A DNA stretch of 64,000 nucleotides, from assembly GCF_004798965.1 (NCBI RefSeq), contig NZ_SDSD01000002.1, positions 62,001-126,000 on the forward strand, in the 5' to 3' direction. The notes under the pieces are model-generated. The model worked only from the letters and a program-made list of their open reading frames with translations, was not told the origin of the DNA and did not search any database. The stretch comes from Onishia niordana (GTDB lineage Bacteria; Pseudomonadota; Gammaproteobacteria; Pseudomonadales; Halomonadaceae). Shown here piece after piece: positions 21,601 through 26,484 of this stretch (position 1 is the first letter of the stretch; each line of letters starts with the position of its first letter). A program made the translations under genes and the position numbers.

Positions 21601-22469
21601 CCAAGCGCGAGCTCATACTCACCGGCCTCATCGACGCTAAAGGTAAAGGTCAGGGTCTCTCCCGTATCGGCCGAATAATCGACGTAGGCATTGCCCGAGG
21701 CATTGTCGGTGTTGAGGGGATTTTCAGCACCAGCCACTACCGCGAGGCCTGCTCCGCTCAAGGTGGCAGAATTGCCATCGCCATCACTATCGGTGAGGTC
21801 TTCGGCTTCGATCCGGATGGTCGTAAAGCTTGCCGGTGCGATGGCCGCCGCAGCGGCCAAGGTCGTGGGCTCGGCCAGAGGCGAAGGCCCTGAGGAAGCG
21901 GCAGGTTCGGCGCTGCGGGCCAGCATCACTGGTGCTGTCTCTTCATCCTGAGCCACTGGCTCGCTCGGCAATTCGTTATCTGTCTCGCTCTCTTCTTCAA
22001 CCGAAGGCGCTTTTTCGATTGAAGGCGTCTTGCTTTCGTCCACCGGCACCTCGGTTCCATCGGGGCCGTCTTGCTGACTGCCTTGGTCAGCGGTGTCTTT
22101 GACCGGGGGTTCGGTCTGATCGCCTACAGCATCCTGTTCATCGACTTCAAAACCATAGCGGTAGCCAGATCCTGGCAATACCTGCCCCTGCTCATCCAGA
22201 GCCTCGAGCATCATCTTGAGCTTGCCGGGCTTGGGGGACGGAAGGTGATCGAAGACGAAGGGGCGTTCGAAGCGCTCGAATACCGACAGGTTGTCGCGAG
22301 CATCTTCAAGAGTCATTCGCATTGCCTTGACCGAATCTCCCCAGGCGGTTTGGGGCGGTGTGACACTAATTCCGTGACTCTGGAAGATATTGCCTTCCAG
22401 TTTATCCCCATTGCTGATCTTGGCCGCGATGGACTTGAGACGACTGGACACGAATGACATGGAATACAT
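6678..22469 (-). CDS. Giant modular carbohydrate-binding protein, probable type I secretion substrate
   Basis: The 5,263-residue acidic protein has no Sec signal peptide. Approximate order: residues 1-215, a unique N-terminal domain ending in an acidic/Pro linker and a poly-Ala tract (205-209); about 217-1275, CBM35/CBM6-like beta-sandwiches (starting IRIEAED, VVQGED, VVQAED) alternating with Ig-like modules, including a 359-residue tandem repeat; about 1445-2010, cadherin/dystroglycan-like Ig modules with an EAEN-type module; about 2017-2440, two more binding modules; about 2447-2660, a malectin-like module (VKINFQP); about 2695-2790, an SbsA-type Ig module; about 2795-3290, a glucose/sorbosone dehydrogenase-like beta-propeller (NGDHVTNSLEF, GARNAYDLVWH); about 3308-3735, further binding modules; about 3744-4425, two choice-of-anchor-D plus DYNDN-domain units; about 4425-4450, an Asp-rich Ca-binding-type repeat; about 4453-5210, four CBM6 modules (YNDTTA..., DDGEWVEYT); and a short acidic tail. 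No RTX nonapeptides are seen. The divergent T1SS genes suggest export and surface or matrix sugar binding (inference). The first ATG and one 9 nt inside are both possible starts. Confidence 0.85.
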   Translation of the reverse strand: MYSMSFVSSRLKSIAAKISNGDKLEGNIFQSHGISVTPPQTAWGDSVKAMRMTLEDARDNLSVFERFERPFVFDHLPSPKPGKLKMMLEALDEQGQVLPGSGYRYGFEVDEQDAVGDQTEPPVKDTADQGSQQDGPDGTEVPVDESKTPSIEKAPSVEEESETDNELPSEPVAQDEETAPVMLARSAEPAASSGPSPLAEPTTLAAAAAIAPASFTTIRIEAEDLTDSDGDGNSATLSGAGLAVVAGAENPLNTDNASGNAYVDYSADTGETLTFTFSVDEAGEYELALGYALSQNTDGSDRNRPLRLDVNGELQDRMFDLPSTTLNSTPSDFSDFGERTIRVQLEQGVNTVSLTSNGASGPNVDYLEVRAPDPDVYVVQGEDLDIGPTSDTEDTGTNRVVTLDNIATLGEGNNETFRVGAEGASYLDWAFGNADAYGDFTLDVATAGTYSVTVTYATSSGRPLDLSLVDGGTLTPLGRFDFNATTAPDYYPDDTFADIAEPNRPGDGTSSAWEGWSTETLQVSLAAGSNTLRLGGETNGPNIDKVEVALLEADPVDPTGPVIDAIVVQAEDAVLGAGNDAGTLVRDAQNPENGSSFQGLRPDYSGTGYVDYGSVPGDSLTFTINVVEAGDYDLNFRYASNGDRPLNLAVNGSAIGEQPFVTTDPDGGGEAEGFDNWGYQSLTTALVSGDNTITLSIPTDAGSGPNLDRLEVTTAGTGPVGDVVADADASPLTFSADNTVINAAIVGEAGFSVTGLDDDIASVAVSFDGGVTVEEVTPAPDGSFTLDLSGRDDGDLTATLIAMDAFGNRAEQTLALTLDTTADEGSDLALDGPVEPIEADGSDAVVFSVAGIDADSTLEISFDGGATRQAATSDGDTLTVDLSGQAPGDVTVTLFVTDTAGNEASAADTVTLAAPAGPTDPVIEPIVVQAEAAELGAGNDAGTLVRDAQNPETGGFQGLRPDYSGTGYVDYGSADGDSLTFTINVVEAGDYDLNFRYASNGDRPLNLAVNGSAIGEQPFVTTDPDGGGEAEGFDNWGYQSLTTALVSGDNTITLSIPTDAGSGPNLDRLEVTTAGTGPVGDVVADADVTPLAFSADNTVINAATASEAGFTVTGLDDDIASVGVSFDGGVTVEDVTPNPDGSFTLDLSGFADGDLSATLIAMDAFGNRAEQSLALTLDTTADEGGDLALDGPVEAIEADGSDAVVFSVAGIDADSTLEVSFDGGATRQAATSDGDTLTVDLSGQAPGDVTVTLLVTDTAGNEASAADTVTLAEAGPLVLDVTFDDTTITPYNETQDNPASGTGAAVEDDGATLSLTDNVWKRAALPNEYTITDQTVLTLDVAISTSPLSEIVAIGFDADSNPFNGGNSVYQLGGTQSQGGFVDLRGQGVDNGDGTFRFTIDLSAHAGTTIDSLVFVNDDDLGDKGSASFSAVSLSEAEVDDTNNAPRVVGGGIADLSLDEGSNIEVDLPFVDDDGDDMTFSFVITDSDDQPVAVDGLSVVDRVLSGSLEGLAPGSYTVTVTADDGSASTTTDFVLSVENVNDAPVAEPAALEPYFGEVGESFIQIPLSDFAPLFSDPDGDSLTLSAEDLPAGLEVVGGVIQGTPSQGGTFDVVIRATDPDGLSATQSLSFVIEGTQVGDAITIEAENFTDLDASNLIVTGNAAASNEQLIRLTSNTPATIGTDLSASGVEPGWYVARLYVFDETDGEGALTLTIGDTVLEARNTSSDSLSADVVLNDDFGTIVGSGARGNAGQSGNRKEIVFETPFEVTAGDLAGLELRGAGGELMRIDSLVFERIEEPVNAVPTLDGLAADVSVDENSTAVASLVIDDADGDSLTVTLSGADAALFTYDNASGGLSFINPPDAELAADSDENGIYELTVTVTDGEDSVSQDTLITVVDLNESIAIDQTVFSVDENLTEIGAIPLVDEDGVTTGLNAPVFAITGGVDAPLFTIDETTGVLSFTSARDFELAVDDNEDGVYEVEVTVTDGDLTDVQTLDVTVNDVDEAPFSPLSLQIQDGTVTSFDDDANDTDTTVRNADNPEDNDNLENGLRPGFTGTGYLDFGDTAGDNVTWQVEVTQAGQYDISVRYATNTDRPLDLAINGAAPVGLDMLATDPDGAGPEEGFDNWAFETVTVTLEAGTNSIELAIPEGATTGPNIDRIEITEGGTGPIPVDESADADGNLTLTAADETLEPGQLATALFNVAGADDDIVAYEVSLDGGTTRTVVTPDINGDIAVDLSGQSGSVTVTLIVTDAVGNEAQASDSVTIDDGDTGPAPFAFDIEGEALTLFDTDNVGDTLDTQVRDASNPETNTNAGEDGLWDGYSGTGYLDMGGDIGDAAAFDVVVDDAGTYTLTVRYANGGGNGADRPMDIQVGGTSQGSLAFASTGIDTAGWENWTETTIEVDLEAGSNTIRLENLNGNGPNIDRLSVTRDGVEPPDVVEPGERFSVKINFQPEGVAVPDGYIADNGKAFGTQSVIIDGQTHQYGWVTEASIYDDDAGTTPLDISSLTSVAVNDRTDDIAGLDARQGTYAHFDQPGSAYVRAGWEIELEDGYYEVTVSIGDTSGPYDSFNVLNAEGELINDPFTPFRPADFPADANPSDDTDGFRSDLVTRVVQVTDGRLTLDSLGLDNENTEIQYIEIQALPDLTPSDQREAFEDYAFFTDARAIAGVGENELEVDLDPEDGSLPSGVDPTSDIFIGISVVDGRGGALLESLADGSIRLIETLTGEEVSFNANTTGGFDSLTISPSQPLKEFTSYTLVIDGFQDRGLNDDPSAPTREFQKYTNTFVTGETPEVVARDVAFNDVVELNGADDSAFGFTSLEMSPDGAYMYIATISGELLRYDVDPVDGSLGNRQDLSLPNDYFDQPGESQQRGIIGLVVDPTDPNVLWVTDNYPIPLTGRDNGVPDFSGRITKITLDDGPGFSGTAEAYITGLPRSNGDHVTNSLEFRENPDYDATTNPDVPSHLLYLIQGSNTAMGEPDSAWGNRPERLLNAAVMEIDPTRDAPAGGFDVTTEPLPEDGQNRRFDDPDGHPKDDPIPMGDGEFLVFDERGVATVQDASGNVLQSYYDPFAEDAVLTIFATGARNAYDLVWHSNGFLYVPTNGSAAGGNVPDDPSTPEDERYTNVEKQDDYLFKIVEGGYYGHPNPLRDEYILNGGNPTAGTDPNQVDKYPSGTNPEGTYDIAGVYSLGENRSPNGAVEYTSGVFGGNLQGNVLFTEYSGGDDVRSVTLDANGNVIGDDVLRDPDGNVITYVDPLDIIENPATGQLYLLTLNRGNGQSQIIRLDPAPGGVVDPVDPDPEPGDDLVSLLVIQAEDQTPADGTAVTTATGSDAEIEIRDINNPETTEGLPNGLRPGAFGIDGNTDDNDGTPGGYADFGSTNVDFLTFSFDLTADQAGDSVLRLRYANGGDADRPLEVFVNNVSVGVFDFSPPAGIVDTDERWAEWLTEDVAATLVSGQNTVRLQATDNTGPNIDQLEVLQSPPDSTPGFDEYEAEGAALDGAVVVLASDDDRNASGDGFVDFDGAADQTITWTIDATEAGSYDIGFRYALAATKEDRPLGLSINGVDLGQLNFVGQSNADESDWFFQNALVTLQQGSNTITLTAPGAVGPNIDLLRVPDAPSDTFVPVYADVSDGSRIELESGDSARTLNELTADFYFTVDSTGLYRLDLAANAGADDGQGLTLTLNGQQVEVLTYPGEGDAGEEGAYVELEAGVEYNLRAVSTADGADDLDYLDVTPVVGNDNADIEVQSGDAAYYSDRLHFSYLENNSASNPDRDFKESATVTISNTGSEVLEILDADIEGPFVLENPSVFDGLTLAAGQSIEVTVLFDRASYVAPTNDGGDGVFEGLIRLTTNDADSPVAEVHMAGFWQARDEGGWEPNVNEVWEVFGFGNRIDGLPTTGGGENSVLNDFDLYRPVNDDEVLSRYWSLADGVGEAKITQLAAYHGGGGATLGIHNPGNKGQDVIFSNHAGDNNQTLLPVKSNGQFATASFGLDDIPAGWSGTGVFGIEVANLSTDPSLNPSGGGTPPADADGIERGYTVRMFRALDADGNVIPNSYVGIMDYTGINYDYNDNMFLIEGVTPVAGGELTVINNDVLPSNDRLVMSRIENPVNNQVVHDEATITLRNDGFEDLTIDDVAVSDTTLFELTEAFSGLTLVPGESVDITVRFIADDPNDGSLYEASLIISSSDADEGEKVIELAGLAQNQSESGQEPTVQEIVNAFGYSTNVVQDQMNKGGLVEANGDEILSPYFQRADGSSPVNITQLAAYHGQGDIARLFIHDVDSRDLDEVIVHDEQDGQTLFPRALNSGSQKAAVSIERDDPFGFFAEISDRQGYISWSDPDANLYEDTIDAIGNPGNNLNWDDNDGHLIRVYVAKDGAGNVIPNTYIVIQDYAGVNYDYNDNIFLVENVTTYDPTGVEDADGNGRVDLYDDDDNDGVPNFLDNPDPEPVDQTAFNATETAWAVGSEGLTLEGKLYDNGGQGVAYNDTTASHSGAAFRSDEAVDISNGTEALGYIDDGEWVEYTLNVETAGTYTLSFSTSATTDGKSITAAFEQGAGFYTPAQVQTLPNTGSFTSFQTVGPLTFELEEGEQVLRLTFNGGQLDLASFTLDFVAPVDDGQSAFNDTQTAWEVGAEGLSLEARFYDNGGQDVAYNDTTAAHQGDAFRSDEAVDISTPSQAIGFIEDGEWVEYTINVAEDGVYELDFLTALASSSPAARSVTASFAKGDTPYATASPVGVSPTGSWTNFTQTDTTQVALEAGEQVLRLTFNGGPMDLASFNLVPVDPTPVNQAPEVEAGINDITMVEGEAIDFSLPDDAFVDGDGDSLTYTASGLPSGISMSTAGVFSGTATSAGSFDVIVTATDGQDSVQTAFTLAVEEAPVDDGQQAFTPDGAAWEVGSSFSLDAVNYDEGGQDIAYNDADAAQIGTAVRPGDGVDIVGDGDAIGWVDEGEWVEYTLNIQQAGVYDLSFLSALGDGSGAQRSIAATFTKGDGTPYVSTDPVVISPTGGWGDFQPTDATQVALEAGEQVLRLTFNGGSQDLASFSLARDGQQAFNAGGTPWLVDADDGLALDAAQFDEGGQDVAYNDADATQIGSDFRSEEGVDIVGQGEAIGWVDDGEWVEYTINVEEAGSHTLSFVTSSPNNGRTITAAVEQEGGFYDQASGSVPNSGAWGVYVDGPSLTLDLEEGVQVLRITFNGGSQDLASFQITRDPDVAPASAPSVTTLMTMSDDSDATPAPADDDAPMSDDVALQGVQAEDQGGLL
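18655..20808 (-). repeat. 1,077-bp tandem duplication inside the giant gene
   Basis: The units 18655-19731 and 19732-20808 are in register with a period of exactly 1,077 bp (359 codons). Each encodes one carbohydrate-binding module plus two Ig-like modules. They are highly similar throughout and identical by eye over 280 bp (19208-19487 versus 20285-20564), including third codon positions. Confidence 0.9.
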
Positions 22470-22778
22470 TTTCCCTACCCCGCGATAATATTTTAGTTAG
22501 CGTATTCTTTGCGCCACTTTGATGTTTTATAGCGCCGAGCCCCTGCCTAAAGGTACAGAGCCTTCGCAATTATTCCCGCTACAGAAATCGAAACTCACGG
22601 CCTTAACCCGGCTATCGGTCCGATTAGAAACGAGTCTAGATGGGGTTTTTTACACGTCAAAGGTATTTTTACACTGGGTTTCAAAATGGGAAAATGAAGC
22701 ACGTAACAAAATAAATTCCTTTTAAATACAATATATTACATGAAAATATAGCCTCAACAAAAACGTTACGATGCGTAT

Positions 22779-22790
22779 CAAAGCGCTTTG
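22779..22790. promoter_or_regulatory. 12-bp perfect palindrome, possible operator
   Basis: CAAAGCGCTTTG is a perfect palindrome in an otherwise AT-rich sequence, about 310 bp upstream of the giant gene and 430 bp upstream of the ABC transporter start. The flanks TGCG and CGCA partly extend the symmetry. It could be a dimeric regulator site; no regulator is identified. Confidence 0.4.
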
Positions 22791-23010
22791 CGCATTAGAA
22801 AAACCATTCTCGTAAAGACGAGAGGCCTACTGAATAAACATTAAACAATTCAACCTTTAATTTTGACCATAAAGTCATAAAAAAAACAGGAAAATATGTA
22901 AAAACTCATCACATAAGCGCCAGCCAAATAAACCTGCAAAAAAAACCTCACAACAACCCCATTATCTACTTGCAACCTGGCCATTTAGAAGTAATCTCTG
23001 GTTTAGCCCA

Positions 23011-23050
23011 ACCACTACCACCTCCCTAATACTAAAAAACAGGTAGTGGT
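23011..23050. promoter_or_regulatory. Inverted repeat upstream of the secretion operon
   Basis: ACCACTACC (23011-23019) and GGTAGTGGT (23042-23050) are a perfect 9-bp inverted repeat with a 22-nt spacer. An outer pair, CCATTTA (22981-22987) and TAAATGG (23050-23056), extends it. In RNA this would form a leader hairpin; in DNA it could be an operator. It lies 170-210 bp before the transporter start codon. Confidence 0.4.
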
Positions 23051-23219
23051 AAATGGCGTCATTATAGAAATCGAGACGCTTTCTCTTTCGCAACAGGGCA
23101 GTGCGCAGGAGCCTCCACTCACTTTTGTACTTCGATGGAAAGAAAGGGCCAGGACGCAAGGTGGCAATAGCCTTCCTGGCAACAATAAAAACGGCAACAC
23201 GACGCAACGGGATATCAAC

Positions 23220-25001
23220 ATGGCCTCTTCCGGGGAAGGTAACGACCTGCAAAAGGTCCTCGAATACTGCCGACGCAGCTTCATCTATGTTGGCCTCTTC
23301 AGTCTGTTCATCAACCTGCTGATGCTGGTCCCTCCGCTTTACATGCTGCAGGTCTATGATCGCGTCATCACCACTCGCAGCCAGGAAACGCTGCTGATGC
23401 TGACCCTGGTAGTGGTGTTTCTTTTTGTGGTGATGGGAGCATTGGAACTGGTTCGGTCGCGCATCCTGGTCAGGGTCGGCAACCGCCTGGATACTCTGAT
23501 CAGCCCAAGGCTATACAGCGCGATGTTCAAGCGGTCGCTGGCAACGCCAGGCAAGCCATCCGCTCAGCCGCTGAATGACCTCACCACATTGCGCCAGTTC
23601 CTTTCAGGCAACGGCCTGTTCGCCTTTTTCGACGCGCCCTGGGTACCGGTCTACATCGGGGTGCTGGCGCTCTTTCACCCGTGGTTTGGCCTTTTTGCGC
23701 TGGGCGCGGGCCTGATACTGGCAACCATTGCGGTGATCAACGAGAAGACCACCAAGAAGCTGTTATCTGATGCCAACGGCCAGCACGTCATGTCCCAGGA
23801 CTTGGCCAACAGCAACCTGCGCAATGCCGAAGTGCTGCATGCAATGGGTATGCTGCCCGGCATCCAGGGACGCTGGGCAGCACGCCATCGTGAATACCTG
23901 GTGCTGCAGTCCAAGGCAAGCGATCGTGCCGGCCTACTGACCAACACCTCCAAGGTGCTGAGGCTGATGTTTCAGTCTCTGATCCTCGGGCTTGGTGCCT
24001 ACCTGGTGCTCGCGGGTGAGCTGACCCCCGGGATGATGATTGCGGGTTCCATTCTGATGGGCCGGGCGCTGGCCCCTATCGATCAGATGATCAATGGCTG
24101 GAAGGGCTTCAGTAGCGCGCGCACCTCGCGGGCGCGTCTGGAGGAGCTGCTTGAGGCCGTGCCGGCCGATGCGCCCAGCATGCCGCTACCCAAGCCCAAG
24201 GGACGGCTAAGTCTGGAGGCCGTCAATGCCGCCCCGCCGGGCGAGCGTCTGCCGACACTCAAGGACATCAACTTTAAACTCGCCAAGGGCGAACATGTCG
24301 CCGTGGTCGGGCCAAGTGCCGCCGGAAAGTCGACGCTTGCCCGAGTCGTGCTTGGGTTGTGGCCGGCACAGCTTGGCTGCGTGCGACTCGATGGGGCGGA
24401 TATCAATCAGTGGGAGCGCACTGCACTCGGCCCACACCTCGGTTACCTGCCTCAGGATATCGAGTTATTTGATGGCTCCATTGCCGAGAACATCGCCCGG
24501 TTCCAGGAGGTCGATGCGCAACTGGTGGTTCAGGCCGCTCAGCGCTCTGGTGTGCACGAGATGATCCTTCGACTTCCACAGGGCTATGACACGTGGTTGT
24601 CCCATGGTGGCACCTCACTATCCGCCGGTCAGCGACAGCGTATTGGTCTGGCTCGAGCACTCTATGGCAAACCCGTGCTGGTGGTGCTGGACGAGCCCGA
24701 CGCCAACCTGGATGAAAGCGGTGAACAGTCACTGGCCGAGTGTCTGGTGAGGTTACGCCAGGAAGGCACGACGGCGTTGATCATCACCCACCGTCAGCGC
24801 CTCTTGCAGCAGGTCGACCGCATCCTGGTCCTCAACGATGGCCAGATTGCATCGCTTGCACCGCCCACTCGGGTGCCGCCCGTTGCACGAGCAGTGGCAG
24901 GCGGTGGGCGCCCTGCTCCATCGACCGGTCCTCAACGCGTCACCAAGCTAAAACCTAGTGCTAGAGGCCGCCATGAGGGCGGCGAGGAGACCCCGTCATG
25001 A
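23220..25001 (+). CDS. Type I secretion ABC transporter (PrtD-type permease/ATPase)
   Basis: The 593-residue fused permease-ATPase powers one-step export from cytoplasm to outside with a HlyD adaptor and a TolC-type channel. Seen: TM helices within about 20-290 (FSLFINLLMLVPPLYMLQVYDRV is typical of T1SS ABC proteins); Walker A GPSAAGKS (364-371); signature LSAGQRQ (467-473); Walker B VVLDEPD (about 487-493); and the H-loop in IITHRQRL. There is no N-terminal C39 peptidase domain, fitting RTX/adhesin-type substrates. A GTG at 23046 would add 58 residues unlike the family, so the ATG at 23220 is preferred despite a weak Shine-Dalgarno. It overlaps the HlyD gene by ATGA and is divergent from the giant gene, its likely substrate (inference). 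Confidence 0.92.
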   Translation: MASSGEGNDLQKVLEYCRRSFIYVGLFSLFINLLMLVPPLYMLQVYDRVITTRSQETLLMLTLVVVFLFVVMGALELVRSRILVRVGNRLDTLISPRLYSAMFKRSLATPGKPSAQPLNDLTTLRQFLSGNGLFAFFDAPWVPVYIGVLALFHPWFGLFALGAGLILATIAVINEKTTKKLLSDANGQHVMSQDLANSNLRNAEVLHAMGMLPGIQGRWAARHREYLVLQSKASDRAGLLTNTSKVLRLMFQSLILGLGAYLVLAGELTPGMMIAGSILMGRALAPIDQMINGWKGFSSARTSRARLEELLEAVPADAPSMPLPKPKGRLSLEAVNAAPPGERLPTLKDINFKLAKGEHVAVVGPSAAGKSTLARVVLGLWPAQLGCVRLDGADINQWERTALGPHLGYLPQDIELFDGSIAENIARFQEVDAQLVVQAAQRSGVHEMILRLPQGYDTWLSHGGTSLSAGQRQRIGLARALYGKPVLVVLDEPDANLDESGEQSLAECLVRLRQEGTTALIITHRQRLLQQVDRILVLNDGQIASLAPPTRVPPVARAVAGGGRPAPSTGPQRVTKLKPSARGRHEGGEETPS

Positions 25002-26326
25002 CCTCAGCCAAGTCGGGCCATGCCGGCCCTGCCAATGACCTGCCACTGAACGATAACAATTATCGTCGCTTTGGCCTCGCCGTGCTGCTGGTCGCCGTTG
25101 GCGGCTTCGGTAGCTGGTCGGTCATGGCCAGCCTCGCCGTATCGGTGGTTGCTCCGGGGTCGGTGTCAGTAGAAAGCTTCACCAAGACGGTTCAGCACCT
25201 GGAGGGGGGTATCGTCGAGTCGATTCGCATCGAGGATGGCGATCATGTCGAAGCCGGTGACGTCCTCATCGCGTTAGACGACACTCAGGCACGCTCTCAG
25301 CAGAACATTGTCGAGGCCGAATACCTCATCGCCAGGGCCACCGAAATACGGTTGCTGGCGGAGTACAGCGATGCCGAGACCCTGACCTTCCCCGATACGC
25401 TGGTCAATTCGAACAATCAACGCGTTCAGGAAGTGCTCGAAGTTCAGCAGCGTCTATTCACCGTACGCCGCCAGTCGCTGATCAGCACCATGGCGGCCCT
25501 TGATGAGCAGATCCTGCAGATGAATGAGCAGATTGCCGGACTGGTCAACACCCAATCCATTACTCAGCGGCGCATCGACTCGCTAAACGGCGACGTCGCC
25601 AACCACCGTAAGCTATTCCGCAACGGCCTGATCAGTAGCCAGCGCATGCGCGAGATGGAGCGTGAGAGCCTCGAGTATCAGAGCGACAACGCCGGTCAGG
25701 TAGCCGAAGTCGCCCGCCTGCGCTCTCAAATCAGCGAGAACGAGCTGCAAAAGCAGATTCGCTTGCAGGAGTTTCAGCAGCAGATTGGCGAGTCGCTGCG
25801 CCAGGTCCAGGCTGAAGTGACCGACGCGGAGGAAAGGCTGGTTGCTCTCAACGACAAGCTCAAGCGCACCGAGGTCATCGCCCCGGTAGCGGGCACTGTG
25901 GTGGGCCTCAAGGTCCACACCCTGGGAGCGGTGATTCGCGGTGGTGACCCGCTGCTGGATATCGTTCCCGCTGGCGACGGTTTCATCGTCGAAGCAAGAG
26001 TGCCCGACCGTGACATCGACCACCTTTATATCGGCCAGCCGGCTGAAATTCGCTTCAGTGCCTTCAACCAGCGAGTCTCCAACATCATCGACGGCGAAGT
26101 GGTCCACGTCAGCGCAAATAGCTTCGAGGATGAAGCGACCCGGGCCCGTTATTACAAGGTCCGAATCCGTGTCACCGAATCAGGCGAAAATGATATGACG
26201 GAGAGCATGCGCTTGCTATCAGGTATGCCGGCAGAAGTCATGATCCGCACCGGCGAGCGCAGCTTCGCAAGCTACGTCGGTAAGCCCATGGCCGACATGC
26301 TGGCAAGAGCCATCAGAGAGGAGTGA
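24998..26326 (+). CDS. HlyD-family type I secretion membrane-fusion protein
   Basis: The 442-residue periplasmic adaptor links the ABC transporter to an outer-membrane TolC-like channel. A short cytoplasmic N-terminus precedes one TM helix (about 25-46); then come the barrel-sandwich start GSVSVESFTKTVQHLEGGIV, a long coiled coil (about 85-285), the second lipoyl half with VIAPVAGTVVGL, and the C-terminal beta-barrel ending GMPAEVMIRTGERS, as in PrtE/LapC-type adaptors. Its start codon overlaps the transporter stop (ATGA), so translation is coupled. No outer-membrane channel gene follows, so a TolC encoded elsewhere must be used. Confidence 0.93.
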   Translation: MTSAKSGHAGPANDLPLNDNNYRRFGLAVLLVAVGGFGSWSVMASLAVSVVAPGSVSVESFTKTVQHLEGGIVESIRIEDGDHVEAGDVLIALDDTQARSQQNIVEAEYLIARATEIRLLAEYSDAETLTFPDTLVNSNNQRVQEVLEVQQRLFTVRRQSLISTMAALDEQILQMNEQIAGLVNTQSITQRRIDSLNGDVANHRKLFRNGLISSQRMREMERESLEYQSDNAGQVAEVARLRSQISENELQKQIRLQEFQQQIGESLRQVQAEVTDAEERLVALNDKLKRTEVIAPVAGTVVGLKVHTLGAVIRGGDPLLDIVPAGDGFIVEARVPDRDIDHLYIGQPAEIRFSAFNQRVSNIIDGEVVHVSANSFEDEATRARYYKVRIRVTESGENDMTESMRLLSGMPAEVMIRTGERSFASYVGKPMADMLARAIREE

Positions 26327-26484
26327 ACACTTGCCTGCGACGAGATTCAATGCTGCCGCTGATGTTAAGTAGATTATAAATTGCTGTAGGAAGGGTTCGT
26401 GGATACGATCACTGAATATACGTTTATTCTTTGCATTGGTATCCATGAACAACTTCGCTGACTCACCTAGACACGCTGGCGCCC

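Larger units (their letters stand above)
22470..23219. promoter_or_regulatory. AT-rich divergent control region of the giant gene and its secretion operon
   Basis: This 750-bp gap is far more AT-rich than its surroundings, especially 22640-22960, and should hold both promoters. I could not assign a clear sigma-70 promoter. It contains a 12-bp palindrome at 22779-22790 and a 9-bp inverted repeat at 23011-23050. A 68-codon frame at 22519-22725 has no support as a gene. Long A/T-rich divergent regions of this sort often bind H-NS-like silencers (inference). Confidence 0.6.

Noticed and set aside
22519..22725. 68-codon frame in the AT-rich divergent region
   Set aside because: No RBS, no recognisable similarity, and it overlaps a region better explained as regulatory DNA.
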